From NCBI GenBank assembly GCA_905233515.1, contig CAJOEQ010000183.1, positions 1 to 5,198 of the forward strand: 5,198 nucleotides of DNA, given 5' to 3'. The notes under the pieces were generated by a model. The model was not told where the DNA came from and made no database searches. It saw only the letters and a list, made by a program, of their open reading frames with translations. Below are positions 1-5,198 of the stretch, piece by piece. The first letter of the stretch is position 1, and each line of letters starts with the position of its first letter. Position numbers and translations under genes: made by a program. Source of the DNA: an uncultured Synergistales bacterium. Lineage in GTDB: Bacteria > Synergistota > Synergistia > Synergistales > Aminobacteriaceae.

Positions 1-1
1 A

Positions 2-70
2 CATGAATATAACTTGAAAGCAAAAATAAATCACTGCATTGATAAATTCTCACGGGAAAAAATAAATTAA
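2..70 (+). CDS. C-terminal tail of an upstream gene (partial), possibly a glycosyltransferase
   Basis: A frame open from the left edge ends at TAA (68-70) and encodes 22 residues finishing in CIDKFSREKIN. The FSREKI-type ending resembles the C-terminal helix of many GT4-family glycosyltransferases, where a similar phrase precedes the last few residues. A polysaccharide gene here would fit wbaP downstream. The fragment is too short to prove that it is coding: the other two forward frames stop within the first 20 bases, and a 22-codon open stretch can arise by chance. Treat the glycosyltransferase identity as inference. The gene would end about 25 bases before the next promoter. Confidence 0.35.
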   Translation, partial: HEYNLKAKINHCIDKFSREKIN

Positions 71-92
71 TTCATTATAGCAAGTAATTTAA

Positions 93-101
93 TGATATAA
101 T
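93..101 (+). promoter_or_regulatory. Extended -10 promoter for wbaP-recO
   Basis: TGATATAAT matches the extended -10 consensus TGnTATAAT exactly, with TG at 93-94 and TATAAT at 96-101. No good -35 element lies 16-18 bases upstream, which is acceptable for an extended -10 site. Transcription would start near 107-109 and give a leader of about 120 bases before wbaP. In such AT-rich DNA a chance match is possible. Confidence 0.5.
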
Positions 102-142
102 CACTCTTAAATAAAATAAAAATCACTAAAAAAGGGGTTGAC

Positions 143-172
143 ATGAATGATTCAAGGCCGCAAAAAATATAG
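143..172 (+). CDS. Nine-codon leader minigene upstream of wbaP
   Basis: ATG at 143 opens a nine-codon frame (MNDSRPQKI) closed by TAG at 170-172. It is preceded by AAAGGGG at 131-137, a strong Shine-Dalgarno match 5 bases from the ATG. The same AAAGGGG motif precedes recO. It lies inside the predicted wbaP leader, 57 bases before the wbaP start, which has no visible ribosome-binding site of its own. It could be a regulatory leader peptide or the relic of a gene start. The peptide has no run of one amino acid that would suggest classic attenuation. Evidence is the translation signal only. Confidence 0.3.
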   Translation: MNDSRPQKI

Positions 173-229
173 TGTCTCGTGGGTGTTATTATATTTAATA
201 ATATAAACTTGTAATCATTAAAAAATGTC

Positions 230-1642
230 ATGGATAATCAGAATCATTCGGGAATAATCAGGACTTTATTAGCATTTACTCAAGCAATAATAGACACTCT
301 TTTATACTGGCTGAGTTTCTCGCTGATTATATATCTTTATTTCTCACAAAAGAATATGCCCGGTTTCAATTTCGAAGTCAGGGCGTTTTTTACTGGTACC
401 GTCTTGGCCGTGTTTTATTTTAACTCGTTATATGACTTCAAAAACTGGATTGTATGGGACGAACTCAAGGCGATTCTAAAATCTTCAGTGCTTGTAATTA
501 TGGTAATAGCTTTATATCTTTACTCACAAAGATTCGAGATTTCAAGATTCATGATTTCAGCAAGCATTATTATATTCGTGCCTTTGTGCTTATTAGCGCG
601 TTATATTTTCAGAAGGATTTTATTTGCTGCGGGGATTCTCTCTACAAATATTATAATTCTGGGAGCAGGCCGAACCGGTGAAATTTTTGCAGAAACTATA
701 ACATCACACCCCTTCACTTCCTGCAAAGTAATCGGCTTTCTTGATGATGACCCGCGAAAATTAGGGCAAAATATAGCAGGCTTTAAAGTTTTAGGAAGAC
801 TCGAAGATTTCGAAAAAATTTATTCACAATACAGAATCGACGAGGCAGCAGTCGCAATCTCTACAGCGTCAAGAAAATTATTAACTCACATTTTAGACAT
901 GGTAGAATTTCACGTCCGACAAGTCCATTATATTCCTGATATGTATATGCTAACTACTTTTTCGGCCTCGATTCGAGACGTTGACGGAATGCCCGTTATA
1001 TCAGCCTCACAAGGACTCTTAAACCCGTTCAATAGATTTATCAAAAGCATAATGGACTATACAGGCGCAGTAATAGCACTGATAATTTTTTCGCCGTTTA
1101 TGATTTGGGCAGCATATAAAATAAAACATGAAGACGGCGGCCCGGCGTTATTCATTCAAGATAGAGTCGGCTGGAAGACTCAACACTTCAAAGTCTATAA
1201 ATTTCGCACAATGTACACCGATGCGGACGAACGCACAAAAATTTTATTTCAGGATAAAGAAATTCTACACGACTACGAAAAGGGAATAAAACTCAAGCAT
1301 GACCCGAGACTCACAAAAATAGGCGTGAAATTACGCAAAACAAGTATTGACGAACTGCCGCAATTATTCAATGTCCTAAAAGGTGAAATGAGTCTTGTCG
1401 GCCCACGTCCGTTAATTCAAAGCGATGTTAATTTAGCTTATGGAGATTATATTGCAAGGAAAATTTACACAGTCAAGCCGGGATTAACAGGTTTATGGCA
1501 GGTCAGCGGACGGAGCGATATAGACAGGGATATACGGCGCGAAATGAATTTATATTATATTCGCAACTGGTCATTATGGCTCGATATAGTAATCTTAATG
1601 AAGACGGCTTATGCAGTACTCAGCAAAAAAGGGGCTTATTAA
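230..1642 (+). CDS. wbaP: WbaP-type undecaprenyl-phosphate sugar phosphotransferase
   Basis: This membrane enzyme transfers a hexose-1-phosphate from a UDP-sugar to undecaprenyl phosphate, the first step in building O-antigen, capsule or exopolysaccharide repeat units at the inner membrane. The 470 residues follow the large polyprenyl phosphoglycosyltransferase layout. There are about four N-terminal membrane segments (roughly 17-38, 52-67, 84-99 and 105-122). A Rossmann-like central domain opens with GAGRTGE (145-151). A re-entrant helix near 276-295 contains P289. The catalytic domain carries KFRTM (324-328), the Asp-Glu dyad D374-E375 in DELPQ, LVGPRP (389-394) and [13 protein letters not shown] (416-428). 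The NWSLW...GAY ending is typical of WbaP rather than WcaJ, but sugar specificity (galactose or glucose) cannot be read from sequence. The ATG at 230 is the only start before the first membrane segment, because TAA at 212-214 closes the frame upstream. It lacks a clear Shine-Dalgarno. recO follows with no gap. Confidence 0.93.
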   Translation: MDNQNHSGIIRTLLAFTQAIIDTLLYWLSFSLIIYLYFSQKNMPGFNFEVRAFFTGTVLAVFYFNSLYDFKNWIVWDELKAILKSSVLVIMVIALYLYSQRFEISRFMISASIIIFVPLCLLARYIFRRILFAAGILSTNIIILGAGRTGEIFAETITSHPFTSCKVIGFLDDDPRKLGQNIAGFKVLGRLEDFEKIYSQYRIDEAAVAISTASRKLLTHILDMVEFHVRQVHYIPDMYMLTTFSASIRDVDGMPVISASQGLLNPFNRFIKSIMDYTGAVIALIIFSPFMIWAAYKIKHEDGGPALFIQDRVGWKTQHFKVYKFRTMYTDADERTKILFQDKEILHDYEKGIKLKHDPRLTKIGVKLRKTSIDELPQLFNVLKGEMSLVGPRPLIQSDVNLAYGDYIARKIYTVKPGLTGLWQVSGRSDIDRDIRREMNLYYIRNWSLWLDIVILMKTAYAVLSKKGAY

Positions 1643-2284
1643 TTGCCGAGTGATTATTTTATTGAATCATCAGGAATCATATTATTTCGCAAATTATACA
1701 GCGAGTCTACAATTTGGACTAAATTATTTCTTAAGAATCACGGCATAATCACAGCAACAGCTCCGGCAATAGGCAAAAATTCATTTGGAGGCGACACAGA
1801 GCCGTTTTGCTGGGGTAACTTCTCACTAAGACGCAAACAAAAAGGGAAAAATTATAATATTGAAGATATTGACTTAAATGATGACATGCTAGACTTGAGA
1901 AAAGCATATGACAAAATTTTAACGGCCTTCAAATGGTCAAGATTTATATTAAAATATTTGCCGCTATATCAGCCCGATAATGAATTACTAGCTAATTTAT
2001 ACTGGAACATGAAATTATTATGTGATATTAACGTGCCTTCTGAGGCGTCAAATTGGCGTTTTATATGGAATTGGCTTAGAATCTGGGGAATTGCTCCGGA
2101 TATAATTAGATTTTGTCAGACAAAAAATTTTAATCACGACGAGACTATTTTATTAGCTCAAATCACAAATACTGACATAAAAAATGTCATAAAAATTTTT
2201 TCTTCTCACATAAGCAATAATATACGCAAGAATACTTTTAAATTTGCGGCGGGATATGCTTATAAATTCCTGAATCAGAAATAA
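1643..2284 (+). CDS. recO: DNA repair protein RecO (short form)
   Basis: RecO loads RecA onto SSB-coated single-stranded DNA with RecR (and RecF) during gap repair, and it anneals strands. The N-terminal OB-fold (about 6-80) shows the family pattern: GIILFRKLYSEST (11-23), NHGIITATAPAIGK (32-45), and FGGDTEPF (48-55). The OB-fold is followed by an all-helical domain (about 85-150) with WRFIWNWLRIWGIAPD (138-153). At 213 residues it is somewhat shorter than the usual 230-260. Only three cysteines are present (56, 127, 158) and there is no CxxC pair, so the zinc site of some RecO proteins is missing. The start is TTG directly after the wbaP TAA. The next in-frame ATG is at codon 82, beyond the OB-fold, and GGGG at 1631-1634 sits 8 bases before the TTG, so TTG is the supported start. 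The abutting genes imply translational coupling with wbaP. The family is diverse, so identity rests on the N-terminal motif pattern and fold order. Confidence 0.8.
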   Translation: MPSDYFIESSGIILFRKLYSESTIWTKLFLKNHGIITATAPAIGKNSFGGDTEPFCWGNFSLRRKQKGKNYNIEDIDLNDDMLDLRKAYDKILTAFKWSRFILKYLPLYQPDNELLANLYWNMKLLCDINVPSEASNWRFIWNWLRIWGIAPDIIRFCQTKNFNHDETILLAQITNTDIKNVIKIFSSHISNNIRKNTFKFAAGYAYKFLNQK

Positions 2285-2289
2285 TAAAA

Positions 2290-2328
2290 ACTCCCTCGCT
2301 TTTAAACGAGAGAGTCAAGAAATTTTTT
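2290..2328. terminator. Bidirectional intrinsic terminator between convergent genes
   Basis: Nine-base arms at 2290-2298 and 2307-2315 enclose an 8-base loop. On the minus strand the arms pair fully with one G-U wobble and are followed directly by TTTTTATTATT, a good terminator for the small secreted-protein gene. On the plus strand the same position is a C-A mismatch, and the T-run (2323-2328) comes about 7 bases after the stem, so termination of recO is probably weaker. The hairpin starts 5 bases after the recO stop and lies 25 bases beyond the stop of the opposing gene. Confidence 0.8.
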
Positions 2329-2340
2329 AGCTTAAATAAA

Positions 2341-2886
2341 TTATTGCTTCTTAGGACGTACGACTCTTTTTGTTGGTACTGTGCTGCTTCTCTTTGCTGC
2401 AGGTTTATCAGGAGCGGGAGTCTTACCCATTGCATAAGCTGCACCCTTCGCAGGAGTTGACCCGGCAGGAATTGGCGCAAAAGTTTTCTGATTTGCCTCA
2501 GTGCTTCCGTCGTAAACTGTGCCGTGAATCTCATTGCCTAACATGTCATAATGACGTAAATATGTCATAGCGAATTTTTTGCCGTCTTCCGTGTATTCAT
2601 AGCCGTATTCAGTGAAATAAAGACTTCCGGCAACTTCAGGAGAAAGACCGAATTTTGACATTAAAAGCTCAATAGTTTCATTTTTGACTGTAGGATTAGT
2701 GTAATATTTCCTTGAGACAGCGTATAAAGTCCCGTTCTCATCTTTGCCGTAATCGAGTAAATACCAAGTCATTTTGTTTTTGTCCTGTCCGAGAGTCTTT
2801 TGTTTGGCGACATCCCACGCAAAAACGGGCGAACTAAGAGCAACTACTAACGCAAGAATCAGCGCAAATGCTGAAAATTTTTTCAT
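2341..2886 (-). CDS. Small secreted protein of unknown function
   Basis: I do not recognise a family for this 181-residue protein. It has a clear signal peptide: MKK, a hydrophobic core at about residues 5-18, and a probable signal peptidase cut after SPVFA (residue 23), giving a mature protein that begins WDVAKQ. The mature part (24 to about 140) is rich in Tyr, Thr and charged residues and looks like a small globular domain. The last 40 or so residues are rich in Pro, Ala, Lys and Arg (ending KRVVRPKKQ), probably a flexible basic tail that could bind an anionic surface polymer. It has its own promoter (2925-2952) and a terminator after its stop, so it is probably a single-gene unit. The ATG is supported by the signal peptide. 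An AAAGG ribosome-binding site lies 15 bases upstream, unusually far, with a small hairpin between. The next gene upstream on this strand also encodes an exported protein and has a similar leader. Confidence 0.85.
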   Translation of the reverse strand: MKKFSAFALILALVVALSSPVFAWDVAKQKTLGQDKNKMTWYLLDYGKDENGTLYAVSRKYYTNPTVKNETIELLMSKFGLSPEVAGSLYFTEYGYEYTEDGKKFAMTYLRHYDMLGNEIHGTVYDGSTEANQKTFAPIPAGSTPAKGAAYAMGKTPAPDKPAAKRSSTVPTKRVVRPKKQ

Positions 2887-2895
2887 GTGTAAAGC

Positions 2896-2906
2896 ACACA
2901 GCCTTT
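2896..2906 (-). promoter_or_regulatory. Distant ribosome-binding site with hairpin in the spacer
   Basis: Read on the minus strand, AAAGG (2902-2906) lies 15 bases before the ATG at 2884-2886, too far for normal spacing. The spacer can form a five-pair stem, TGTGT (2896-2900) with ACACA (2886-2890), around a 5-base loop. The second arm ends on the A of the start codon. Folding would shorten the effective distance or partly mask the start. The pairing is visible, but its effect is inference. Confidence 0.4.
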
Positions 2907-2924
2907 CGTAAAAATATAATTATA

Positions 2925-2952
2925 ATTATAAATTTCTTTAATCTTTAATCAA
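2925..2952 (-). promoter_or_regulatory. Sigma-70-type promoter for the small secreted protein
   Basis: On the minus strand, TTGATT (2947-2952, 4 of 6 to the -35 consensus) is followed after 16 bases by a perfect -10 TATAAT (2925-2930). A second TATAAT lies directly downstream (2919-2924), so the exact start is uncertain, probably near 2912-2918. The leader would be about 30 bases long. Confidence 0.65.
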
Positions 2953-2969
2953 GATATTCTAACACATTT

Positions 2970-3137
2970 TTATTCAAGTGCTATAACTCCGAGCGCATAA
3001 CTTATAATTCTTTCTTTGCCTTCAGATATTGAATTATAAATCTTCCCGTTGATTATTATCTCGCTTGATCCGCCGCCGTCAAGATTTAAAGCGTATAAAA
3101 CATTTTGAGAGCGCATTATATCAGCAAGTTCCGCTAG
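2970..3137 (-). pseudogene. Out-of-frame C-terminal end of the phosphodiester glycosidase gene
   Basis: On the minus strand, from 3137 to a TAA at 2970-2972, an open frame of 55 codons encodes the expected end of the NAGPA (phosphodiester glycosidase) domain. It begins LAELADIM, contains ALNLDGGGSS (D codon at 3078-3080), and ends SYALGVIALE. It directly continues the domain that stops at VVDGRNG in the neighbouring frame. The preceding codon but one in this frame is a stop (3141-3143), so it cannot be translated alone. No ribosome-binding site or early start codon serves it. It is best read as the detached end of one broken gene spanning 2970-4405. Confidence 0.85.
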
Positions 3138-4405
3138 CCGTTACGCCCGTCTACTACCATGAAAACCCATTGACCGTCTTGATTAAGACCGATTGCAGAT
3201 CTCGGATGCCTCACTGAAATTAAAGAATTATTAAATCCTTCATTATTAGAATTATAAACAGGCACTCCCTCATCAAGAATTAACGGCCCTGCTTGAATAA
3301 TATTTTCCATGTCTACCCAGTAAGCGGCCTCTTGAGAAGCTACAGAAAAAATTGCCTCGTCGTCATCATTCCAGCCAAGACAGCCCCGCCCTTCATATGG
3401 ATTATTAATTAATTCGTTGTTGACTTTTAACGCACCGATCGGGAATCCATGCCCTATAGTCGTTACAGCAAAGAAACCGGCATTTATAGCAGCTTTTGCC
3501 TTGTTATGTCTCGCAATTTGTGAAAGAGTCCATAATTCTTTAGGGCCATTCTGAGAGAATACAGGCGAAATTTTCCAGTAAGTTGGATCTATAGTCATCA
3601 TCACCCAGAATCGCGGCGCAATGTTCATATTTGGATTACTCATTGAGGGAAGTACACGAGATTTTAAGCCGCGCGATTTAATTAAATTAACTAATTTGCG
3701 GACTTGATTATAATCTTCGAGTCTCTCACTGCGCAATAAATATAACCCGTTTGATTTCGCGCTTTTCATGTCAAAGCCGTGTGATCTAAAAGATTTCTTT
3801 AAACTTTCAGCAATTGATTTATCGCTCAAATTATCAGCATAGACTCGCCAGCCGGGGACTCCAGTCGGGACTCCTTCTCTGTGAATAAAGACTCTCAAGC
3901 CCTTTAACGGATTGCGAATTATATCGAGTCTTAAATTTGAGCTTGCTTCTTTCACTCGCGATAAAATTATTTCAGCGTCCTTATTTGATAGTGCTTCATT
4001 GCCCCTGAAATTTTCAGATTTAGCTATAATTGCCGGAGTCATATTCACAGCAATGACTAAGCAGCCGCGCTCAAAATTATTTAATTTGCCCGAATCTTTA
4101 AAGCCGGTCGGGTAATCGTTCAATAAATCAGCCTCAAAAGATAATCCGAGACTCTGAATGACCCAGCGCAGAGCCTCACGACGTGTAATATTTCCTGTTA
4201 AATTATTGACTTGATCCGTAATATATCCTGTTCGCAGCATGAAATGAGCACCGTTATTATTAGCAAATTCTTTTGACTCGCTCCAGTCAATGCCGCGCGA
4301 TTTAAGCAATCCAGCAAGAAATTCCGCCCTCGTTAAAGCACTGGCAGCACATGAATTAAGCAATATAATAAATATAATTAATACTCGCTTAAAAATTTTC
4401 GTCAT
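3134..4405 (-). CDS. Exported SLH/SPOR-like/phosphodiester glycosidase protein, truncated by a frameshift
   Basis: This is the readable 423-residue part of a cell-surface protein. A signal sequence (1-23) could be cut after ASA-23. LNSC-19 is an alternative, imperfect lipobox. Degenerate SLH-type repeats follow (LTRAEFLAGLLKSRG at 24-38, ITRREALRWVIQSLGL at 73-88, FKDSGKLNNFERG at 102-114), the type that binds secondary cell-wall polymer or peptidoglycan. A SPOR-like section spans about 184-254. The start of a NAGPA domain (about 264 onward) has AAINAGFF (305-312), QAGPLI (371-376), RHPRSAIGL (399-407) and VVDGR (417-421). NAGPA enzymes hydrolyse sugar phosphodiester bonds. TAG at 3134-3136 cuts the domain before its LDGGGSS signature, which lies in another frame at 2970-3137, and about seven family-typical residues between DGR and LAELA are missing. 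The product is probably inactive as an enzyme, although export and wall binding could persist. AGAGG lies 13 bases before the ATG. Domain calls are by eye. Confidence 0.85.
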   Translation of the reverse strand: MTKIFKRVLIIFIILLNSCAASALTRAEFLAGLLKSRGIDWSESKEFANNNGAHFMLRTGYITDQVNNLTGNITRREALRWVIQSLGLSFEADLLNDYPTGFKDSGKLNNFERGCLVIAVNMTPAIIAKSENFRGNEALSNKDAEIILSRVKEASSNLRLDIIRNPLKGLRVFIHREGVPTGVPGWRVYADNLSDKSIAESLKKSFRSHGFDMKSAKSNGLYLLRSERLEDYNQVRKLVNLIKSRGLKSRVLPSMSNPNMNIAPRFWVMMTIDPTYWKISPVFSQNGPKELWTLSQIARHNKAKAAINAGFFAVTTIGHGFPIGALKVNNELINNPYEGRGCLGWNDDDEAIFSVASQEAAYWVDMENIIQAGPLILDEGVPVYNSNNEGFNNSLISVRHPRSAIGLNQDGQWVFMVVDGRNG

Positions 4406-4443
4406 AATTTGTGCAAAACCTCTCGTAAAAATTTTTCAAAACC

Positions 4444-4452
4444 TGCTATAAT
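4444..4452 (+). promoter_or_regulatory. Extended -10 promoter of the structured RNA
   Basis: TGCTATAAT is an exact TGnTATAAT match on the plus strand (TG 4444-4445, TATAAT 4447-4452). No convincing -35 element is seen 16-18 bases upstream. The predicted start near 4458-4460 falls 2-4 bases before the first arm of the closing helix of the RNA, which makes the pairing of promoter and RNA convincing. No protein-coding frame lies downstream on this strand. Confidence 0.65.
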
Positions 4453-4458
4453 TTATCA
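4450..4458 (-). promoter_or_regulatory. Possible promoter of the SLH/SPOR/glycosidase gene
   Basis: On the minus strand TGATAAATT is a reasonable extended -10 (TG, then TAAATT) about 45 bases before the ATG at 4403-4405. It overlaps the opposing TGCTATAAT by three bases. No -35 is recognisable. It is the best candidate in the gap but weak in such AT-rich sequence. Confidence 0.25.
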
Positions 4459-4594
4459 CATGCCCCTGCGGTTACGCGTTAAGGTGATTTTGTTCTGAGC
4501 CAACACTCGCAACTATTTCGGCACATCGCCGCAGACATTTAGTCTTTTAGGAACGGGTCAGAACTCTCATCAAACGGTTACTGCGGAGGCTTTA
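4459..4594 (+). ncRNA. ssrS: Structured small RNA, probably 6S RNA-like
   Basis: 6S RNA mimics an open promoter and sequesters sigma-70 RNA polymerase. This noncoding stretch folds as a long nested hairpin. The outer helix is 4462-4471 with 4581-4590 (ten positions, two wobbles, one mismatch). Inside are CGUU/AACG (4477-4480 with 4573-4576) and GGUGA/UCAUC (4483-4487 with 4567-4571). GUUCUGA/UCAGAAC follows (4492-4498 with 4558-4564), extended by CC/GG. An open region and an apical hairpin (4519-4522 with 4528-4531) complete it. The wobble pairs favour the plus strand. An extended -10 lies just upstream and a U-rich tract follows at 4591. From memory, the 5' arm (CCCCUGCGG ... CUGAGCC) and 3' arm (GGUUACUGCGG) resemble the arms of proteobacterial 6S RNA. 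At about 135 nt it is shorter than the usual 160-200, and the bubble is not clearly matched, so a different RNA family remains possible. That an independent RNA exists is firmer than its name. Confidence 0.55.
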
Positions 4595-4598
4595 TTTA

Positions 4599-5198
4599 TT
4601 ATATTAATCCTAAATGTTTACACGCTTTCAAGATTCCGCCGTCGTCAATGTCTTCACACACATAACTGGCAAAATTTTTAACTTCCTGAGAAGCCCGCCC
4701 GACTGCAACGCCGATTTTAGCATTTCGCAGCATTTCCGAATCATTCGGCCCGTCCCCGAATGTTATAACGTCGTCGAGATTTGCGCCCTCATGAGCGATT
4801 AATTTTTTTATTCCGTCCCATTTAGTAGAGCTTGAATGCCTTGACTCCGTGAAACCGTGCATTAATTCGAGTCTTGTATTCTCAGGCGGCGAAAAAAATA
4901 ACCCGTGATTATTATTTAATTTCTCGTGATTCATCATGATATAACACATTATAGCGCGTTTCATTTCGTGTAAAGGTCTTATGCAATTATAACCGGCCTG
5001 ATTATTAAAATATTCGCGAAATAAGTCAAATGCTCCAGCAGTATATAAATATTTCTCGTCGACACATGCCGTGATTTCCGGGAATTTAGCAGCGACTTCA
5101 CGAAAATTATTTAAATGCTCATCAGGGAAATATTGCGAGTGAATCTCTTTATTATTTATTACAATCTGCGCACCTCCTGAAGCGACTAAATAATTTAT
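4599..5198 (-). CDS. HAD-IIB (Cof-type) hydrolase, N-terminus outside the window
   Basis: The frame is open from the right edge to TAA at 4599-4601, giving 199 visible residues of a haloacid dehalogenase-superfamily phosphatase. Cof-type enzymes dephosphorylate sugar phosphates, flavin precursors or similar small metabolites in the cytoplasm. The visible part starts in the motif-II area (YLVASGGAQIVIN, similar to the usual TSNGA strand), runs through the type-IIB cap, and ends with the conserved lysine region (STKWDGIKKL, K near visible residue 126). The metal-binding motif GDGPNDSEML (visible 148-157) and the family-typical end GVAVGRASQEVKNFASYV close it. The nucleophile DxD motif and roughly 60 first residues are missing only because of the window edge. 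ATG at 4962-4964 is not the start, since homologous sequence continues upstream of it in frame. The substrate cannot be told. It ends about 5-10 bases from the 3' end of the opposing RNA, and no clear terminator of its own is seen. Confidence 0.9.
   Translation of the reverse strand: MNYLVASGGAQIVINNKEIHSQYFPDEHLNNFREVAAKFPEITACVDEKYLYTAGAFDLFREYFNNQAGYNCIRPLHEMKRAIMCYIMMNHEKLNNNHGLFFSPPENTRLELMHGFTESRHSSSTKWDGIKKLIAHEGANLDDVITFGDGPNDSEMLRNAKIGVAVGRASQEVKNFASYVCEDIDDGGILKACKHLGLI

Noticed and set aside
138..143. Perfect TTGACA as a -35 element
   Set aside because: No -10 sits 15-19 bases downstream (the nearest, TATAGT, is 24 away). The bases overlap a ribosome-binding site and ATG instead.
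189..206. AT-only 7-base inverted repeat before wbaP
   Set aside because: Its arms contain only A and T, so the stem is weak and is expected by chance in such AT-rich sequence.
454..681. Plus-strand open frame of 75 codons
   Set aside because: It lies wholly inside wbaP in another frame and resembles no protein.
2238..2570. Open frames at 2238-2534 (minus) and 2370-2570 (plus)
   Set aside because: They are shadows of the secreted-protein gene. The first also runs across the terminator hairpin into recO.
3134..3140. Programmed -1 frameshift in the glycosidase gene
   Set aside because: No slippery heptamer is present at the only possible switch point, and family-conserved residues are missing there.
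3912..4115. Plus-strand open frame of 67 codons
   Set aside because: It is antisense to the well-supported SLH/SPOR coding region and has no translation signal.
4406..4598. Riboswitch or leader on the minus strand upstream of the SLH/glycosidase gene
   Set aside because: Reading the fold on the minus strand turns three wobbles into mismatches and gains only one. The plus-strand promoter fits the fold exactly, and no known aptamer core was recognised.
4614..4802. Plus-strand open frame of 62 codons
   Set aside because: It is antisense to the conserved C-terminal motifs of the HAD hydrolase.
4962..4964. ATG as the start of the HAD hydrolase
   Set aside because: The frame stays open to the window edge and encodes family-like sequence upstream (YLVASGGAQIVIN), so this ATG is internal.

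Overview
The window is about 5.2 kb of AT-rich bacterial DNA. Its start codons include TTG, and its ribosome-binding sites are of the AAAGGGG or GAAAGG type. One protein carries degenerate S-layer-homology (SLH) repeats fused to a SPOR-like region and a phosphodiester glycosidase domain, and next to it are a WbaP-type sugar-phosphate transferase and a shortened RecO. This mix suggests an SLH-anchored diderm such as Synergistota or Negativicutes. That is an inference from gene content; no rRNA or other marker gene is present to fix the taxon.

Left half, plus strand. At the edge is a short open tail (2-70) that could be the end of a glycosyltransferase. An extended -10 promoter (93-101) follows, and then a leader holding a nine-codon minigene with a good ribosome-binding site. 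wbaP (230-1642) starts envelope polysaccharide synthesis by loading a sugar phosphate onto undecaprenyl phosphate. recO (1643-2284) begins with TTG on the base after the wbaP stop, so the two look cotranscribed and translationally coupled. A hairpin at 2290-2315 with T-runs on both sides ends this unit and the opposing one.

Right half, minus strand. A small secreted protein of unknown function (2341-2886) has a clear promoter at 2925-2952. Upstream of it is the SLH/SPOR/phosphodiester-glycosidase gene (3134-4405). Its reading frame breaks inside the last domain. The rest of that domain, including the LDGGGSS signature, continues in another frame at 2970-3137, so the gene looks recently inactivated. 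The leaders of these two secreted-protein genes share a 22-base motif.

Between this gene and a HAD-IIB (Cof-type) phosphatase gene that runs off the right edge (4599-5198, minus strand) lies a structured RNA of about 135 nt on the plus strand (about 4459-4594). It has its own TGnTATAAT promoter, nested long-range helices and a U-rich end. Its two arms resemble those of 6S RNA, making it the least expected item in the window. I saw no mobile element, CRISPR array or tRNA.
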